A stretch of 64,000 nt of DNA from Rhizobiaceae bacterium (GTDB lineage: Bacteria > Pseudomonadota > Alphaproteobacteria > Rhizobiales > Rhizobiaceae): NCBI GenBank assembly GCA_019635775.1, contig JAHBYU010000001.1, forward strand, positions 806,001 to 870,000. The letters are read 5' to 3'. Below the pieces are notes generated by a model. The model saw only the letters and a list, made by a program, of their open reading frames with translations. It was not told the origin of the DNA and made no database searches. The position numbers were made by a program, and so were the translations under genes. This document shows, one piece after another, positions 44,414-53,267 of the stretch (the first letter of the stretch is position 1; each line of letters opens with the position of its first letter).

Positions 44414-46135
44414 ATGACACGAACCGCACGATGTGACTTCGTTATCGTCGGCGGCGGTTCGGCGGGATGCGTTCTCGCCAATCGCCTGTCGGAAAACGGC
44501 AGGCATCGCGTGATCCTTGTGGAGGCGGGGCGCGACACGCCTCCTGATCGGGTTGAGCCCGCGATCCTCGATAGCTACCCACGCGTAGCCTACTTCAACG
44601 CGAAGAATGTCTGGGCCGACCTTCGCGTCACGCTGCAGCCGGTTTCGCATAACAACGCGGGCAAGAGCCAGTTGCGGCGCTACGAGCAGGCTCGGCTCAT
44701 GGGCGGCGGTTCCAGCCTGAACGACATGCAGGCCAATCGCGGAACGCCCGACGACTATGACGACTGGGCGCGCAACGGGGCCTCGGGATGGGGTTGGGAC
44801 GATGTCCTGCCATTCTTCAGGAAGGTCGAGCGCGACATCGATTTTGACGGCCCGTTGCACGGTCAAAGCGGCCCGATCCCGATCCGTCGCATCTACGAGG
44901 ATTGCTGGCCGAAATTCGCCAGGGCTGCCGCCCAGGCCCTGGCCGATACCGGCTTCAAGGCATTGCAGGACCAGAACGGCCAGTTCGAGGACGGCTATTT
45001 TCCCGTCGCCATCAACAACATCTATGACCGCCGTGTCTCCACCGCGATCGGCTATCTCGGAAACAGCGTTCGTCAACGCAGCAATCTGGAGATCTGGCCG
45101 AACTGCGTTGTCACGCGTCTTGTGCTGGATGGTTCGAGGGTCATCGGTGTCGAGGCCAATACGCCGGATGGCCCCGCAAGCATCATGGCTGGCGAGACCA
45201 TCGTTTCCGCAGGCGCATTGCATTCTCCCGCCATCCTGCTGCGCGCCGGCATCGGTCCCGCAGGGATGCTGCGCCGGGCTGGCGTCGAGGTTGTCGCCGC
45301 GCGCTCCGGCGTGGGGCGCAACCTTCAGGAACACCCGGCAATATCGATCTCCTCGCACATCAACCACGACGCGCGGCTGGCGCGCACCAACCAGCGCCGC
45401 CACATCCATGTCGGGGCCCGCTATTCCTCCCGCACGGACGGAGATTTGCCCAACGACATGTATCTTGTCGCCATGTCGAAGACGGGCTGGCATCCGGTGG
45501 GTGAACAGATTGGTTCGTTGCTGACGTGGATCAACAAGGCACATTCCCGGGGCGTCGTCTCACTCGACAGCCCGGATCCGGCGGTCGAACCGCGTGTCGA
45601 GTTTGGATTCCTGTCCGACCATCGCGACGTGGAGCGCCTGAAGGTCGGGATGCGGCTTCTGGCCAGGCTTTACGATACCGACGCCATGAAGGCGGTGGCC
45701 AACGACCCGTTCCCGACAAGCTACTCGGAACGCATCCGCGACCTCGGTGTCGTCAGCAACAAGAACTACGTGCTGACAAGGATGCTCGCCACCATGCTGG
45801 ACGGACCCTCATGGCTTCGACGCATGCTGCTCAAGCATGTCGTCACGGAGGATGCTCCAGTCGAGACGATGATGCAGAATGACGATCTGCTCGAGGCTTT
45901 CGTTCGCGAGAAGGCACATGGCGTCTGGCATGCTTCTGGTACATGCAAGATTGGCGCAGTAGACGATCCCGATGCTGTCGTCGATCCGTATGGCAATGTG
46001 ATCGGCGTCGATAGCTTGCGCGTCTGCGACGCTTCGGTCATGCCGTTCACGCCGCGCGCCAACACCAATTTGCCCACGATCATGATTGCAGAGCGCATGA
46101 GTGCGCTCATCCTGCAGCAAGTGGAGAAAGTTTAG
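44414..46135 (+). CDS. GMC-family FAD oxidoreductase, first copy
   Basis: A 573-residue glucose-methanol-choline flavoenzyme with the FAD motif [18 protein letters not shown], the GMC signature YEQARLMGGGSSLNDMQANRG and the C-terminal active-site segment VWHASGTCKIGAVDDP with its catalytic histidine. Such enzymes oxidise primary alcohols to aldehydes. Its coupling to the aldehyde dehydrogenase gene suggests a two-step alcohol to acid oxidation; the alcohol is unknown. It is related to the second copy at 47037-48746. Confidence 0.9.
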   Translation: MTRTARCDFVIVGGGSAGCVLANRLSENGRHRVILVEAGRDTPPDRVEPAILDSYPRVAYFNAKNVWADLRVTLQPVSHNNAGKSQLRRYEQARLMGGGSSLNDMQANRGTPDDYDDWARNGASGWGWDDVLPFFRKVERDIDFDGPLHGQSGPIPIRRIYEDCWPKFARAAAQALADTGFKALQDQNGQFEDGYFPVAINNIYDRRVSTAIGYLGNSVRQRSNLEIWPNCVVTRLVLDGSRVIGVEANTPDGPASIMAGETIVSAGALHSPAILLRAGIGPAGMLRRAGVEVVAARSGVGRNLQEHPAISISSHINHDARLARTNQRRHIHVGARYSSRTDGDLPNDMYLVAMSKTGWHPVGEQIGSLLTWINKAHSRGVVSLDSPDPAVEPRVEFGFLSDHRDVERLKVGMRLLARLYDTDAMKAVANDPFPTSYSERIRDLGVVSNKNYVLTRMLATMLDGPSWLRRMLLKHVVTEDAPVETMMQNDDLLEAFVREKAHGVWHASGTCKIGAVDDPDAVVDPYGNVIGVDSLRVCDASVMPFTPRANTNLPTIMIAERMSALILQQVEKV

Positions 46136-46292
46136 TGTGCAAATTGCACAAATTGAATGGAAGTAGTGGCCTCGGCAACATGCGTATGGTCAGTATATGT
46201 GTTTCAGAAGGCGCTCGTGTTTGGGATGTTCCTGCGCTCGGCGGCGTCAGGTGATCATTCGCGAGGACGGCGGCAGGGGGAGGGTAGCATTG

Positions 46293-46973
46293 GTGGATAA
46301 TGTGACGGAGAAACGTGTAGAGCGCACGGAAAAGGATGCGGATACGCGCGACCGGCTCCTGGCGGCGGCCCTGCGCATATTTGCCGATCGTGGCATCGCC
46401 TCGGCGACCCTGCGCGAGATAACCGAAGAGGCAGACGCGAACGTCGCGGCGGTGAACTACTACTTCCGTTCAAAGGAGGAACTGACCCGCACCGTCCTAG
46501 AAACCTGCCTGCGGCCGATCAACGATGCACGCCTCAAGGCCCTCAAGGCCTGCATCGACAAGAATGGCGGCGCGACACCCGCGCTGGAGGAGATCGTGGA
46601 GGCGCTGGTGCGCCCGATGGTGGAACTGTCGATCGACTCATATGGCGGCCGCTCCACGGTAAGGCTTTTGCTGCAGGTGAGGTCCTTGCCCCAGCCGCTC
46701 ACCAACACGATCCTGGCCGAGCAGTTCGACCTGATCCACCGCCGGTTCCTCGATGCGTTGTCGGATTGCCTGCCGCATCTGAAGCCGGATGTCGTCGGCA
46801 TCCGCTATGACTTCGCCAGGGGCGCGATCATGCAGATACTCGGCGACCTCGATCCGGCTGCCCGCGACGTGCTCGATCTGGGCTTTAAGCAAAAGAACAA
46901 GGACAACGAGACGATCATCAAGCAACTTGTCAGCTTCATATCGGCCGGCTTCAGGGCGGCCAATGTGAGCTGA
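46293..46973 (+). CDS. TetR/AcrR family transcriptional regulator
   Basis: A 226-residue repressor-type protein with the N-terminal TetR helix-turn-helix (TRDRLLAAALRIFADRGIAS, LREITEEADANVAAVNYYFRSKEEL) and a C-terminal ligand domain. GGGAGGG upstream supports GTG 46293 (8-base spacing) or TTG 46290; the frame is open to 46197 without homology. It lies between two GMC genes on the same strand and probably regulates one or both. Confidence 0.88.
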   Translation: MDNVTEKRVERTEKDADTRDRLLAAALRIFADRGIASATLREITEEADANVAAVNYYFRSKEELTRTVLETCLRPINDARLKALKACIDKNGGATPALEEIVEALVRPMVELSIDSYGGRSTVRLLLQVRSLPQPLTNTILAEQFDLIHRRFLDALSDCLPHLKPDVVGIRYDFARGAIMQILGDLDPAARDVLDLGFKQKNKDNETIIKQLVSFISAGFRAANVS

Positions 46974-47036
46974 CGTGCAGTCAGGTCCAGAAGCCTGCCC
47001 ATGCGGCGGGCCATTCATTGTCAGGTTGGTAGTTTT

Positions 47037-48746
47037 ATGCGCTTCGACTACATCATCGTGGGCGGCGGCTCGGCCGGCTGCGTCCTCGCAAACAGGCTTT
47101 CGGCCAACCCGAAGAACACCGTCTGCCTCATCGAGGCGGGCCCCGATACCCCACCGGAAACGGTGCCGGCGTCGATCTACTCCGACGCGTTCCTGCCGGA
47201 CTACTTCCAGCCGACCCGCTACTGGACGGAACTGGAGGCTTACACCGAGCCGCTGGGAAACCTTTCGACGCCCGACGAGATCAAGAGCAAGATGAGACCG
47301 CGCCGCTACGAACAGGCGCGTGTCATGGGCGGCGGATCGACCGTCAATGCGCAGGTTCTGATCCGCGGGCTGGCGGCGGATTATGACGAGTGGGAGCAGG
47401 AAGGTGCGCGAGGCTGGGGCTGGCAGGACTGTCTGCCCTATTTCAAGCGCATCGAGCGGGACCTCGATTTCGAAACACCCTTGAGCGGCACGTCTGGCCG
47501 CATCCCCATCCGTCGAACCTTTCCGGAGCATTGGAGCGCTTTCGGTTTGTCCTTCCGCGAGGCTGCGGCAGCGCGTGGCATCCCCTACATCGATGACAGC
47601 CACCAGCAGGAAGGCGACGCGTGCTTCCCCTTCGGGCGCAACAACGCTTACGATCACCGGGTGTCGGCGGCGGCGGGTTATCTGGATGAATCGACCAGAC
47701 GCCGTGCAAATCTGCGCGTCCTCGCCGAAACGACAGTCAGTTCCATTGCCTTCGAGGGCAAACGGGCAGTCGGCGTGAACATAAGCCGCGACGGCAGGAC
47801 CGAGTGCATGGAGGCGGGTGAGGTGATCGTCAGCGCCGGCGCGATCCATTCGCCCGCGCTGCTCATGCACTCGGGCATCGGGCAGGGACACCACCTGCAG
47901 GAGAATTCGATTGCAGTGGTTGCCGACAGAAGGGGCGTCGGGCGCAATCTGCTGGACCATCCGCTGATAGGCTTCGGCGTCCATCTGAGGCCGGAGGCGC
48001 ATCTTGCCGACTACGTGCGCAATGGCTTCCTCATGCATATGCGCTGGAGTTCGGGGCACAAGGACTGCTCGCCGGTCGACATGAAGCTTACCGTGTCCGG
48101 GCGCTTTGCCTTTTCCCCGCTTGGAAAGCGGCTTGGGACCGTCAATTTCGGCCCCAACAAGGCCTATTCGGCTGGCTACATCGAGTTGCAGGGGCCAGAT
48201 CCCAGGCGCGAACCCTTCGTGGCCTTCAACTATTTGTCCGATTCACGCGATCTCGACCGCTTCAAGACGACGGCGCGCTTCGTGGCCGGCATCCTGAAGG
48301 AGTCGCCGGTTTCGCGATATATCAGCAGTTTCTGGCCAGGCATCTATGCCGCATCCATCCGCAACCTGACGCAGAAGTCCGTCATCAACAACGTTATCGG
48401 CAGTGTCGCTGCCGCCATGCTGGACGCGGGTGGCTTTGGCCGAAACATGGTTCTGGGAGCCGCCATCGACAAGCGCTTTCCCCTCGACCGGGTGCTGTCC
48501 GACGAGGCCGTGATGGAAGGCTGGATCAGGGCAGGCGTGCAGGGCGACTGGCACCCTTGCGGAACCTGCCGCATGGGCGATCCCGACGACCGCAGGACCG
48601 TCATCGATCCCGAGGGCCGCGTGGTGGGCGTCGAGGGTCTTCGCGTGGCAGACGCGTCAATCATGCCGACCATCCCCTGCGCCAACCTGAACCTGACCAC
48701 AATGATGATCGGCGAACGCATGGCCGACCATATCCTGAAGGGCTGA
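47037..48746 (+). CDS. GMC-family FAD oxidoreductase, second copy
   Basis: A 569-residue GMC flavoenzyme with [40 protein letters not shown] and the active-site segment DWHPCGTCRMGDPDD. It is paralogous to the enzyme at 44414-46135 but diverged through its length. The ATG at 47037 begins the conserved FAD fold; the open frame reaches 47001. It follows the TetR gene by 63 bp. The substrate alcohol is unknown; it marks the end of the catabolic region. Confidence 0.9.
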   Translation: MRFDYIIVGGGSAGCVLANRLSANPKNTVCLIEAGPDTPPETVPASIYSDAFLPDYFQPTRYWTELEAYTEPLGNLSTPDEIKSKMRPRRYEQARVMGGGSTVNAQVLIRGLAADYDEWEQEGARGWGWQDCLPYFKRIERDLDFETPLSGTSGRIPIRRTFPEHWSAFGLSFREAAAARGIPYIDDSHQQEGDACFPFGRNNAYDHRVSAAAGYLDESTRRRANLRVLAETTVSSIAFEGKRAVGVNISRDGRTECMEAGEVIVSAGAIHSPALLMHSGIGQGHHLQENSIAVVADRRGVGRNLLDHPLIGFGVHLRPEAHLADYVRNGFLMHMRWSSGHKDCSPVDMKLTVSGRFAFSPLGKRLGTVNFGPNKAYSAGYIELQGPDPRREPFVAFNYLSDSRDLDRFKTTARFVAGILKESPVSRYISSFWPGIYAASIRNLTQKSVINNVIGSVAAAMLDAGGFGRNMVLGAAIDKRFPLDRVLSDEAVMEGWIRAGVQGDWHPCGTCRMGDPDDRRTVIDPEGRVVGVEGLRVADASIMPTIPCANLNLTTMMIGERMADHILKG

Positions 48747-48901
48747 CGGTGCGTTTGAGTTGTCCCAGTGAGGCGAAGGCAGCATTGTTCTTTCGTCCCG
48801 CGCCGGTTGATCCATGTGGCGCCCGGTACCGTATGTGATGACAGGCATGTAACAAACGCGCCGGAATCCTCGTATAGGGCGGACGTGAAGGAAGTTGCCG
48901 C

Positions 48902-49762
48902 ATGATGCCCTGGACCGATCGCGCCGGAAGGTTTTCAGCCCTCAAGGCTTTTGTGCTTCTCGGCTGCTGCATGCCTGCCGTCTGGATTGTCGGGCGGGCG
49001 ATCACCGGCGATCTCGACCCGAGGCCCTTCGACGAGGCGATCCTGCGAACCGGAGACTGGGCAATCCGCTTTCTGTGGCTGTCGCTGGCGGTCACGCCTT
49101 TGCGCTACATAGCCAACTGGCCGAAGCTCATCCTGGTCAGGCGCATGCTGGGCGTCACGGCGGCGCTGTACGCGATAACCCACCTGACGCTCTATGCGAC
49201 GGACCTTCGGTTCGACATCGTTCGCATTGCGTCGGAAATCGCCTTGCGGTTCTATCTCACGATCGGGTTTGTCGCCGTGCTGGGGCTGAGCGTGCTGGCG
49301 CTTACCTCCACTGACAGCGCGATCAAACGTCTTGGCCGCAACTGGAATCGCTTGCACAGCGTGGTCTACCTGATCGCTCCGCTGGCGGTGTTCCACTTCT
49401 TTATCCAGTCCAAGGCGGATGTCTACGAACCGACTCTCATGGCCGGATTTCTCCTTCTGCTCATGTTTTGCAGGCTGTCTCGCCGGTTTGGATTTTCTCT
49501 GGCCTCGGTGCCCGTTCTTCTGGCTATCGCCGTGATGGCCGCCCTCGGAACCGCTGCGATCGAATATGCATGGTACGGTTTGGCAACGGGCGTACCGCCG
49601 GGCAGGGTACTCGCCGCCAACCTCCAGTTCTCCTTTTCGATCCGCCCCGCATGGTGGGTTCTTGCCTCAGGCCTCGCTCTTGCGGTGGTAGGAGCCGCTC
49701 GCGGACACAGCAGAAGTGGCCGCAAAGACGCGCGCGTCTTCGCTTCCGGCAGGACCGCCTGA
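48902..49762 (+). CDS. msrQ: Heme-binding subunit MsrQ of the periplasmic methionine sulfoxide reductase
   Basis: MsrQ (YedZ) is a heme b membrane protein that passes electrons to the molybdoenzyme MsrP, which repairs oxidised methionine in periplasmic proteins. The 286-residue product has the ferric-reductase-like core: FLWLSLAVTPLRYI, RRMLGVTAALYAITHLTLY and NWNRLHSVVYLIAPLAVFHFF with the heme-ligand histidines, plus about seven membrane segments. An extra C-terminal membrane region follows (about 200-275). msrP usually lies directly upstream, but here that place is taken by a GMC gene. Confidence 0.9.
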   Translation: MMPWTDRAGRFSALKAFVLLGCCMPAVWIVGRAITGDLDPRPFDEAILRTGDWAIRFLWLSLAVTPLRYIANWPKLILVRRMLGVTAALYAITHLTLYATDLRFDIVRIASEIALRFYLTIGFVAVLGLSVLALTSTDSAIKRLGRNWNRLHSVVYLIAPLAVFHFFIQSKADVYEPTLMAGFLLLLMFCRLSRRFGFSLASVPVLLAIAVMAALGTAAIEYAWYGLATGVPPGRVLAANLQFSFSIRPAWWVLASGLALAVVGAARGHSRSGRKDARVFASGRTA

Positions 49763-49763
49763 C

Positions 49764-50216
49764 CTACTCTATATCGAGGATATCGGCGACCTTGCGCATC
49801 TGGTCGCCCAGCATGTCGCATTCCCCAGGGCTTGATTGGCTCATCACTTTCTCGATGAGGGCAGCTTGCACGTCGAGCGCTTTCATGAGCAGGCTTTCGC
49901 CTTCCCCTGTCAGGCACAGCCGCAATACGCGCTTGTCCTTCTTGCACGTCGAGCGGAGCACGAGGTTGCGTGTCTCCAATTGCGGCAGCAGCATCGTGAT
50001 GTTGGAACGCCCGATCAGAAGCTTCCGGGCGAGGTCGTGCTGCGACATGCCGGGATGCCGATAGAGGGCCATCAGCACATCGAGCTGTGCCGGTTTCAAC
50101 CCTAGCGGCGCCAACGCGGCGGCCGACGCTCGCTCGACCGCATGACACACGCGCGTGACGGCGAGCCAGTTACGGAAGCGCGGCGAATCCCAGGGAAGGT
50201 CTGTCTTTTCGTTCAT
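49764..50216 (-). CDS. MarR family transcriptional regulator
   Basis: A 150-residue winged-helix regulator: PAQLDVLMALYRHPGMSQHDLARKLLIGRSNITMLLPQLETRNLV, then the wing STCKKDKRVLRLCLTGEG. The ATG at 50216 is chosen because the frame upstream to 50288 lacks homology. It is convergent with msrQ (2-bp gap). Its target is unknown; MarR regulators commonly repress themselves and adjacent genes in response to phenolic compounds or oxidants. Confidence 0.9.
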   Translation of the reverse strand: MNEKTDLPWDSPRFRNWLAVTRVCHAVERASAAALAPLGLKPAQLDVLMALYRHPGMSQHDLARKLLIGRSNITMLLPQLETRNLVLRSTCKKDKRVLRLCLTGEGESLLMKALDVQAALIEKVMSQSSPGECDMLGDQMRKVADILDIE

Positions 50217-50498
50217 GATTGAACCATTCCGTGCAAGACAGTTAACACGCAAGCCGGATGCGTCAAGGCGGCCAAGTTGATGTTTCACACGCCTTTTCGC
50301 GTTGCTCCGGCCACATCCCGTGGTTGCACCGCCGTTAGGCCTTCGGCCTTTTACTCAAATTTGGCGGGTGGCGTGAGGACAAGGAAAACCATCACATCCA
50401 TTTGGAATGGCCTGCCTTTCCTTGCGACCTACACTTCATCTTGTCGCAGGCAGCTTACCTGGGTCGGCTGCCGAAGCAGCAACCGAAAGGAGAGTACC

Positions 50499-51053
50499 TT
50501 GAGCAACCATGCGAAGTTTTCCAGAATTATCGCCGGCGGCGCGGTATTGGCGCTGCTCTGTGGTCCCGCGGCGGCGCTCGACGTTGGCGCCAGCGTGGGA
50601 GGCATAAGTGCCGGTGCATCGATCGGTGGAACGTCGAGTGGCGGAGTTGGCGTTGGAGCGGGCGCCTCTGTCGGCGGGTCGGGCGGGGTCAATGCCGGTG
50701 CCGGCGCCTCGATCGGCGGGTCCAGCGGGGTCAGCGCGGGCGTTGGCGCCAGTGTCGGCGGCACGAGCGGGGTCAATGCAGGGGTGGGCGCCACTGTGGG
50801 CGGTACCAGCGGTGTCGGTGTTGGCGTGGGTGTCGGGATCGGCTCGACAACGAACCCGTCCAACCCGTCCAACCCGTCCAACCCGAGCAATCCCGGTGCA
50901 AACAATCCAGGCCTGAGCAGCGTTGTTGCAAGCATGTCTGACAGGGAACTGGTCCGGACCAAGAAGCGCTGCAAGCACGTGATGGGCAGCGGTCTGCAGC
51001 TTGACGTGGATATCGCGGCGCTTTGCAAGCTGGTGATGATGGCCAGCCGCTGA
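50499..51053 (+). CDS. Exported glycine-rich repeat protein of unknown function
   Basis: The likely start is TTG 50499, because AAAGGAGA lies 5 bases upstream. The 184-residue product has a signal peptide (cleavage near AAALDV, residue 27), then about seven imperfect repeats of a 17-residue GASVGG-SGVNAGVGA type (residues 30-107). A short NPSNPSNPS stretch follows, encoded by three perfect AACCCGTCC units and one degenerate unit (50853-50888). A conserved-looking C-terminus has two cysteines (MSDRELVRTKKRCKHVM ... ALCKLV). The repeats suggest an extended beta-type surface or periplasmic structure. No known family is recognised. Confidence 0.75.
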   Translation: MSNHAKFSRIIAGGAVLALLCGPAAALDVGASVGGISAGASIGGTSSGGVGVGAGASVGGSGGVNAGAGASIGGSSGVSAGVGASVGGTSGVNAGVGATVGGTSGVGVGVGVGIGSTTNPSNPSNPSNPSNPGANNPGLSSVVASMSDRELVRTKKRCKHVMGSGLQLDVDIAALCKLVMMASR

Positions 51054-51073
51054 TCGCGCAAACCGGAATCCCG

Positions 51074-51101
51074 GAACGGCCCGTCCGCCGGCGGGCCGTT
51101 C
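51074..51101 (+). terminator. Stem-loop after the glycine-rich protein gene
   Basis: GAACGGCCCG (51074-51083) pairs perfectly with CGGGCCGTTC (51092-51101) around an 8-base loop. There is no proper T-run, so termination may be partial. Confidence 0.5.
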
Positions 51102-51156
51102 AATTCAGCTGAGACGACTTGCGGTCGGCACTTTTGCAGTGCAAAAGCCCGCCACC

Positions 51157-53034
51157 ATGCTCATCATCAACGACCTTTCGCTCCGCATCGCGGGGCGCCT
51201 GCTTCTCGATCACGCCTCGCTGACGCTGCCGGCGGGCACAAAGGCGGGACTGGTTGGACGCAACGGCACCGGCAAGACGACGCTCTTCCGGGCGATCACC
51301 GGGGATTTGGGCTCCGAAACCGGCTCCGTCTCCATCCCGAAGAACACGCGCATCGGACAGGTTGCGCAGGAAGCGCCGGGCACGGAGGAACCGCTGCTCG
51401 AAATCGTGCTCAAGGCCGACATCGAACGCACCGCGCTTCTCGCCGAAGAGCACACGGCCACCGATCCCGACCGCATCGCGGAAATCCACATGCGGCTGGC
51501 CGACATCGACGCGCATTCAGCGGAATCGCGCGCGGCCACCATTCTCGCCGGCCTGGGCTTCGACGACGCGGCACAGCGCCGTCCGGCGTCTTCCTTCTCG
51601 GGCGGCTGGCGCATGCGCGTGGCGCTCGCCGCCGTGCTGTTCTCGCAGCCCGATCTGCTGCTCCTGGACGAACCGACCAACTATCTCGACCTCGAAGGCA
51701 CGCTGTGGCTTGAGAACTACGTGTCGAAGTATCCGCACACCGTGCTTCTCATCAGCCACGACCGCGACCTGCTGAACCGGGCGGTCAACTCCATCGTGCA
51801 TCTCGACCAGAAGAAGCTCACCTTCTGGCGCGGCGGCTACGACCAGTTCGAGCGCCAATGGTCCGAGCAGCGCGAGTTGCAGGAGAAGGGCCGGGTCAAG
51901 CAGGAGGCCGCGCGCAAGCATCTCCAGTCCTTCGTCGACCGCTTCCGTGCCAAAGCCTCCAAGGCAAGGCAGGCCCAGTCGCGTATCAAGGCGCTGGAGA
52001 AGATGAAGCCCATCGCTGCGCTGGTTGACGATACCGTGCGTCCCTTCAGTTTCCCCGAGCCTATAAAGACCGTGGCCTCGCCCATTATCGCCGTTTCCGG
52101 GGCCGATGTCGGATACGCGCCGGGCAAGCCGGTGCTGAAGAAGATGACGCTGCGGATAGATGCCGACGATCGCATCGCCCTTCTTGGCGCCAACGGCAAC
52201 GGCAAGTCGACCTTTGCCAAGATGCTGGCAGGCCGGCTCAAGCCCGAAAACGGAACCGTCACTGTCGCGCCGGGGCTCAAGGTCGCCATGTTCGCCCAGC
52301 ATCAGCTCGACGATTTGCGTCCGGAGGAGAACGCTTACGAGCATGTTCGCCGGCTGATGCCGGAGGCACCCGAAGCGAAGGTGCGCGCCCGCGTCGCGCA
52401 GTTCGGCCTTGCCACGGAGAAGATGAACACCGCCGCCAAGGACCTTTCCGGCGGCGAGAAGGCACGGCTGCTGATGGGCCTCGCTGCATTCGAGGGTCCC
52501 AATCTCTTCATTCTCGACGAGCCCACCAACCACCTCGACATCGACAGCCGCGAGGCGCTGGTGCACGCGCTGAACGAGTTTCCCGGAGCGGTCATCCTAG
52601 TGTCGCACGACCGCCATCTTCTGGAGGCAACCGTCGACCGGCTCTGGCTCGTCAAGGACGGCGCAGTCCACCCCTATGACGGCGATCTCGACGACTACAA
52701 GACGCTGGTGACAGGCGTATCGGGAGACCGCCGCGAGAAGCGCGAGGCCGAAAAGGCCTCAAAGGCCGACCGCCGCCGAGAAGCGGCCGCGCGTCGCGCA
52801 GCCGCCGAGCCGCTGGCCAAGGAAATCCGCGCCACTGAAGCGCTGATGGAGCGGTTGCGCAAGCGCATCGACGCCATCGAGGACCAGCTCGCCAATCCGA
52901 AGCTTTACGAGACGGATCCGACCGGGGCGACGCAGCTTGCCCGTGAGCGTTCGGAGCTTGCCTCGCAGCTCTCCCGCAACGAGGAGAAATGGCTGGAGAT
53001 GAGCGCGGAATACGAAGAGGCGACGGCGGAATAG
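51157..53034 (+). CDS. ABC-F family ATPase
   Basis: A 625-residue soluble protein with two ABC domains and no membrane part: Walker A GRNGTGKTT and GANGNGKST, signatures FSGGWRMRVAL and LSGGEKARLLM, Walker B LLLLDEPTNYLD and LFILDEPTNHLD. A charged linker (about residues 235-300) separates them and a coiled-coil C-terminal extension (about 535-622) follows. ABC-F proteins act on ribosomes in translation quality control or stress; this one is nearest to the Uup/YheS-type housekeeping group rather than resistance types. The ATG at 51157 begins the first strand. Confidence 0.93.
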   Translation: MLIINDLSLRIAGRLLLDHASLTLPAGTKAGLVGRNGTGKTTLFRAITGDLGSETGSVSIPKNTRIGQVAQEAPGTEEPLLEIVLKADIERTALLAEEHTATDPDRIAEIHMRLADIDAHSAESRAATILAGLGFDDAAQRRPASSFSGGWRMRVALAAVLFSQPDLLLLDEPTNYLDLEGTLWLENYVSKYPHTVLLISHDRDLLNRAVNSIVHLDQKKLTFWRGGYDQFERQWSEQRELQEKGRVKQEAARKHLQSFVDRFRAKASKARQAQSRIKALEKMKPIAALVDDTVRPFSFPEPIKTVASPIIAVSGADVGYAPGKPVLKKMTLRIDADDRIALLGANGNGKSTFAKMLAGRLKPENGTVTVAPGLKVAMFAQHQLDDLRPEENAYEHVRRLMPEAPEAKVRARVAQFGLATEKMNTAAKDLSGGEKARLLMGLAAFEGPNLFILDEPTNHLDIDSREALVHALNEFPGAVILVSHDRHLLEATVDRLWLVKDGAVHPYDGDLDDYKTLVTGVSGDRREKREAEKASKADRRREAAARRAAAEPLAKEIRATEALMERLRKRIDAIEDQLANPKLYETDPTGATQLARERSELASQLSRNEEKWLEMSAEYEEATAE

Positions 53035-53151
53035 TCAGACGACCGCTCTCGTGGTGTGAGGAGCGGCGTTTTCGGTTGTCAGAAGCCTTAAGCGCCGCTA
53101 TCTGGCTGGGTGCGCGCCGACGGAGTCGACCGCGCGATCGTTGGAGACTGG

Positions 53152-53197
53152 ATGTCCGAGATTGTGTGACCAGGCTCTCTGAACTTTCGGAGAGCCT
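53152..53197 (+). promoter_or_regulatory. Possible leader peptide and hairpin upstream of the TopAI-like gene
   Basis: A tiny frame ATG-TCC-GAG-ATT-GTG-TGA (53152-53169) is preceded by GGAG five bases upstream. Two bases after its stop begins a stem of ten pairs with one G-T wobble (53172-53181 with 53188-53197, loop AACTTT). The layout resembles a ribosome-sensing leader; in E. coli a short leader frame controls topAI. Short frames also arise by chance, so this is tentative. Confidence 0.35.
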
Positions 53198-53267
53198 CGT
53201 GAACTGAACGCCCGCTGCATGCATGCGCATGCGGCGAGTATTTTCACGACTGTCATACGAGACTTCC

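Noticed and set aside
46638-48059. 473-codon open frame on the minus strand
   Set aside because: It crosses the end of the TetR gene, the gap and the second GMC gene in antisense; no family resemblance.
50337-50352. AGGCC-TTC-GGCCT hairpin followed by three T residues
   Set aside because: The stem is only 5 bp and no plus-strand gene ends there, so a terminator call is not supported.
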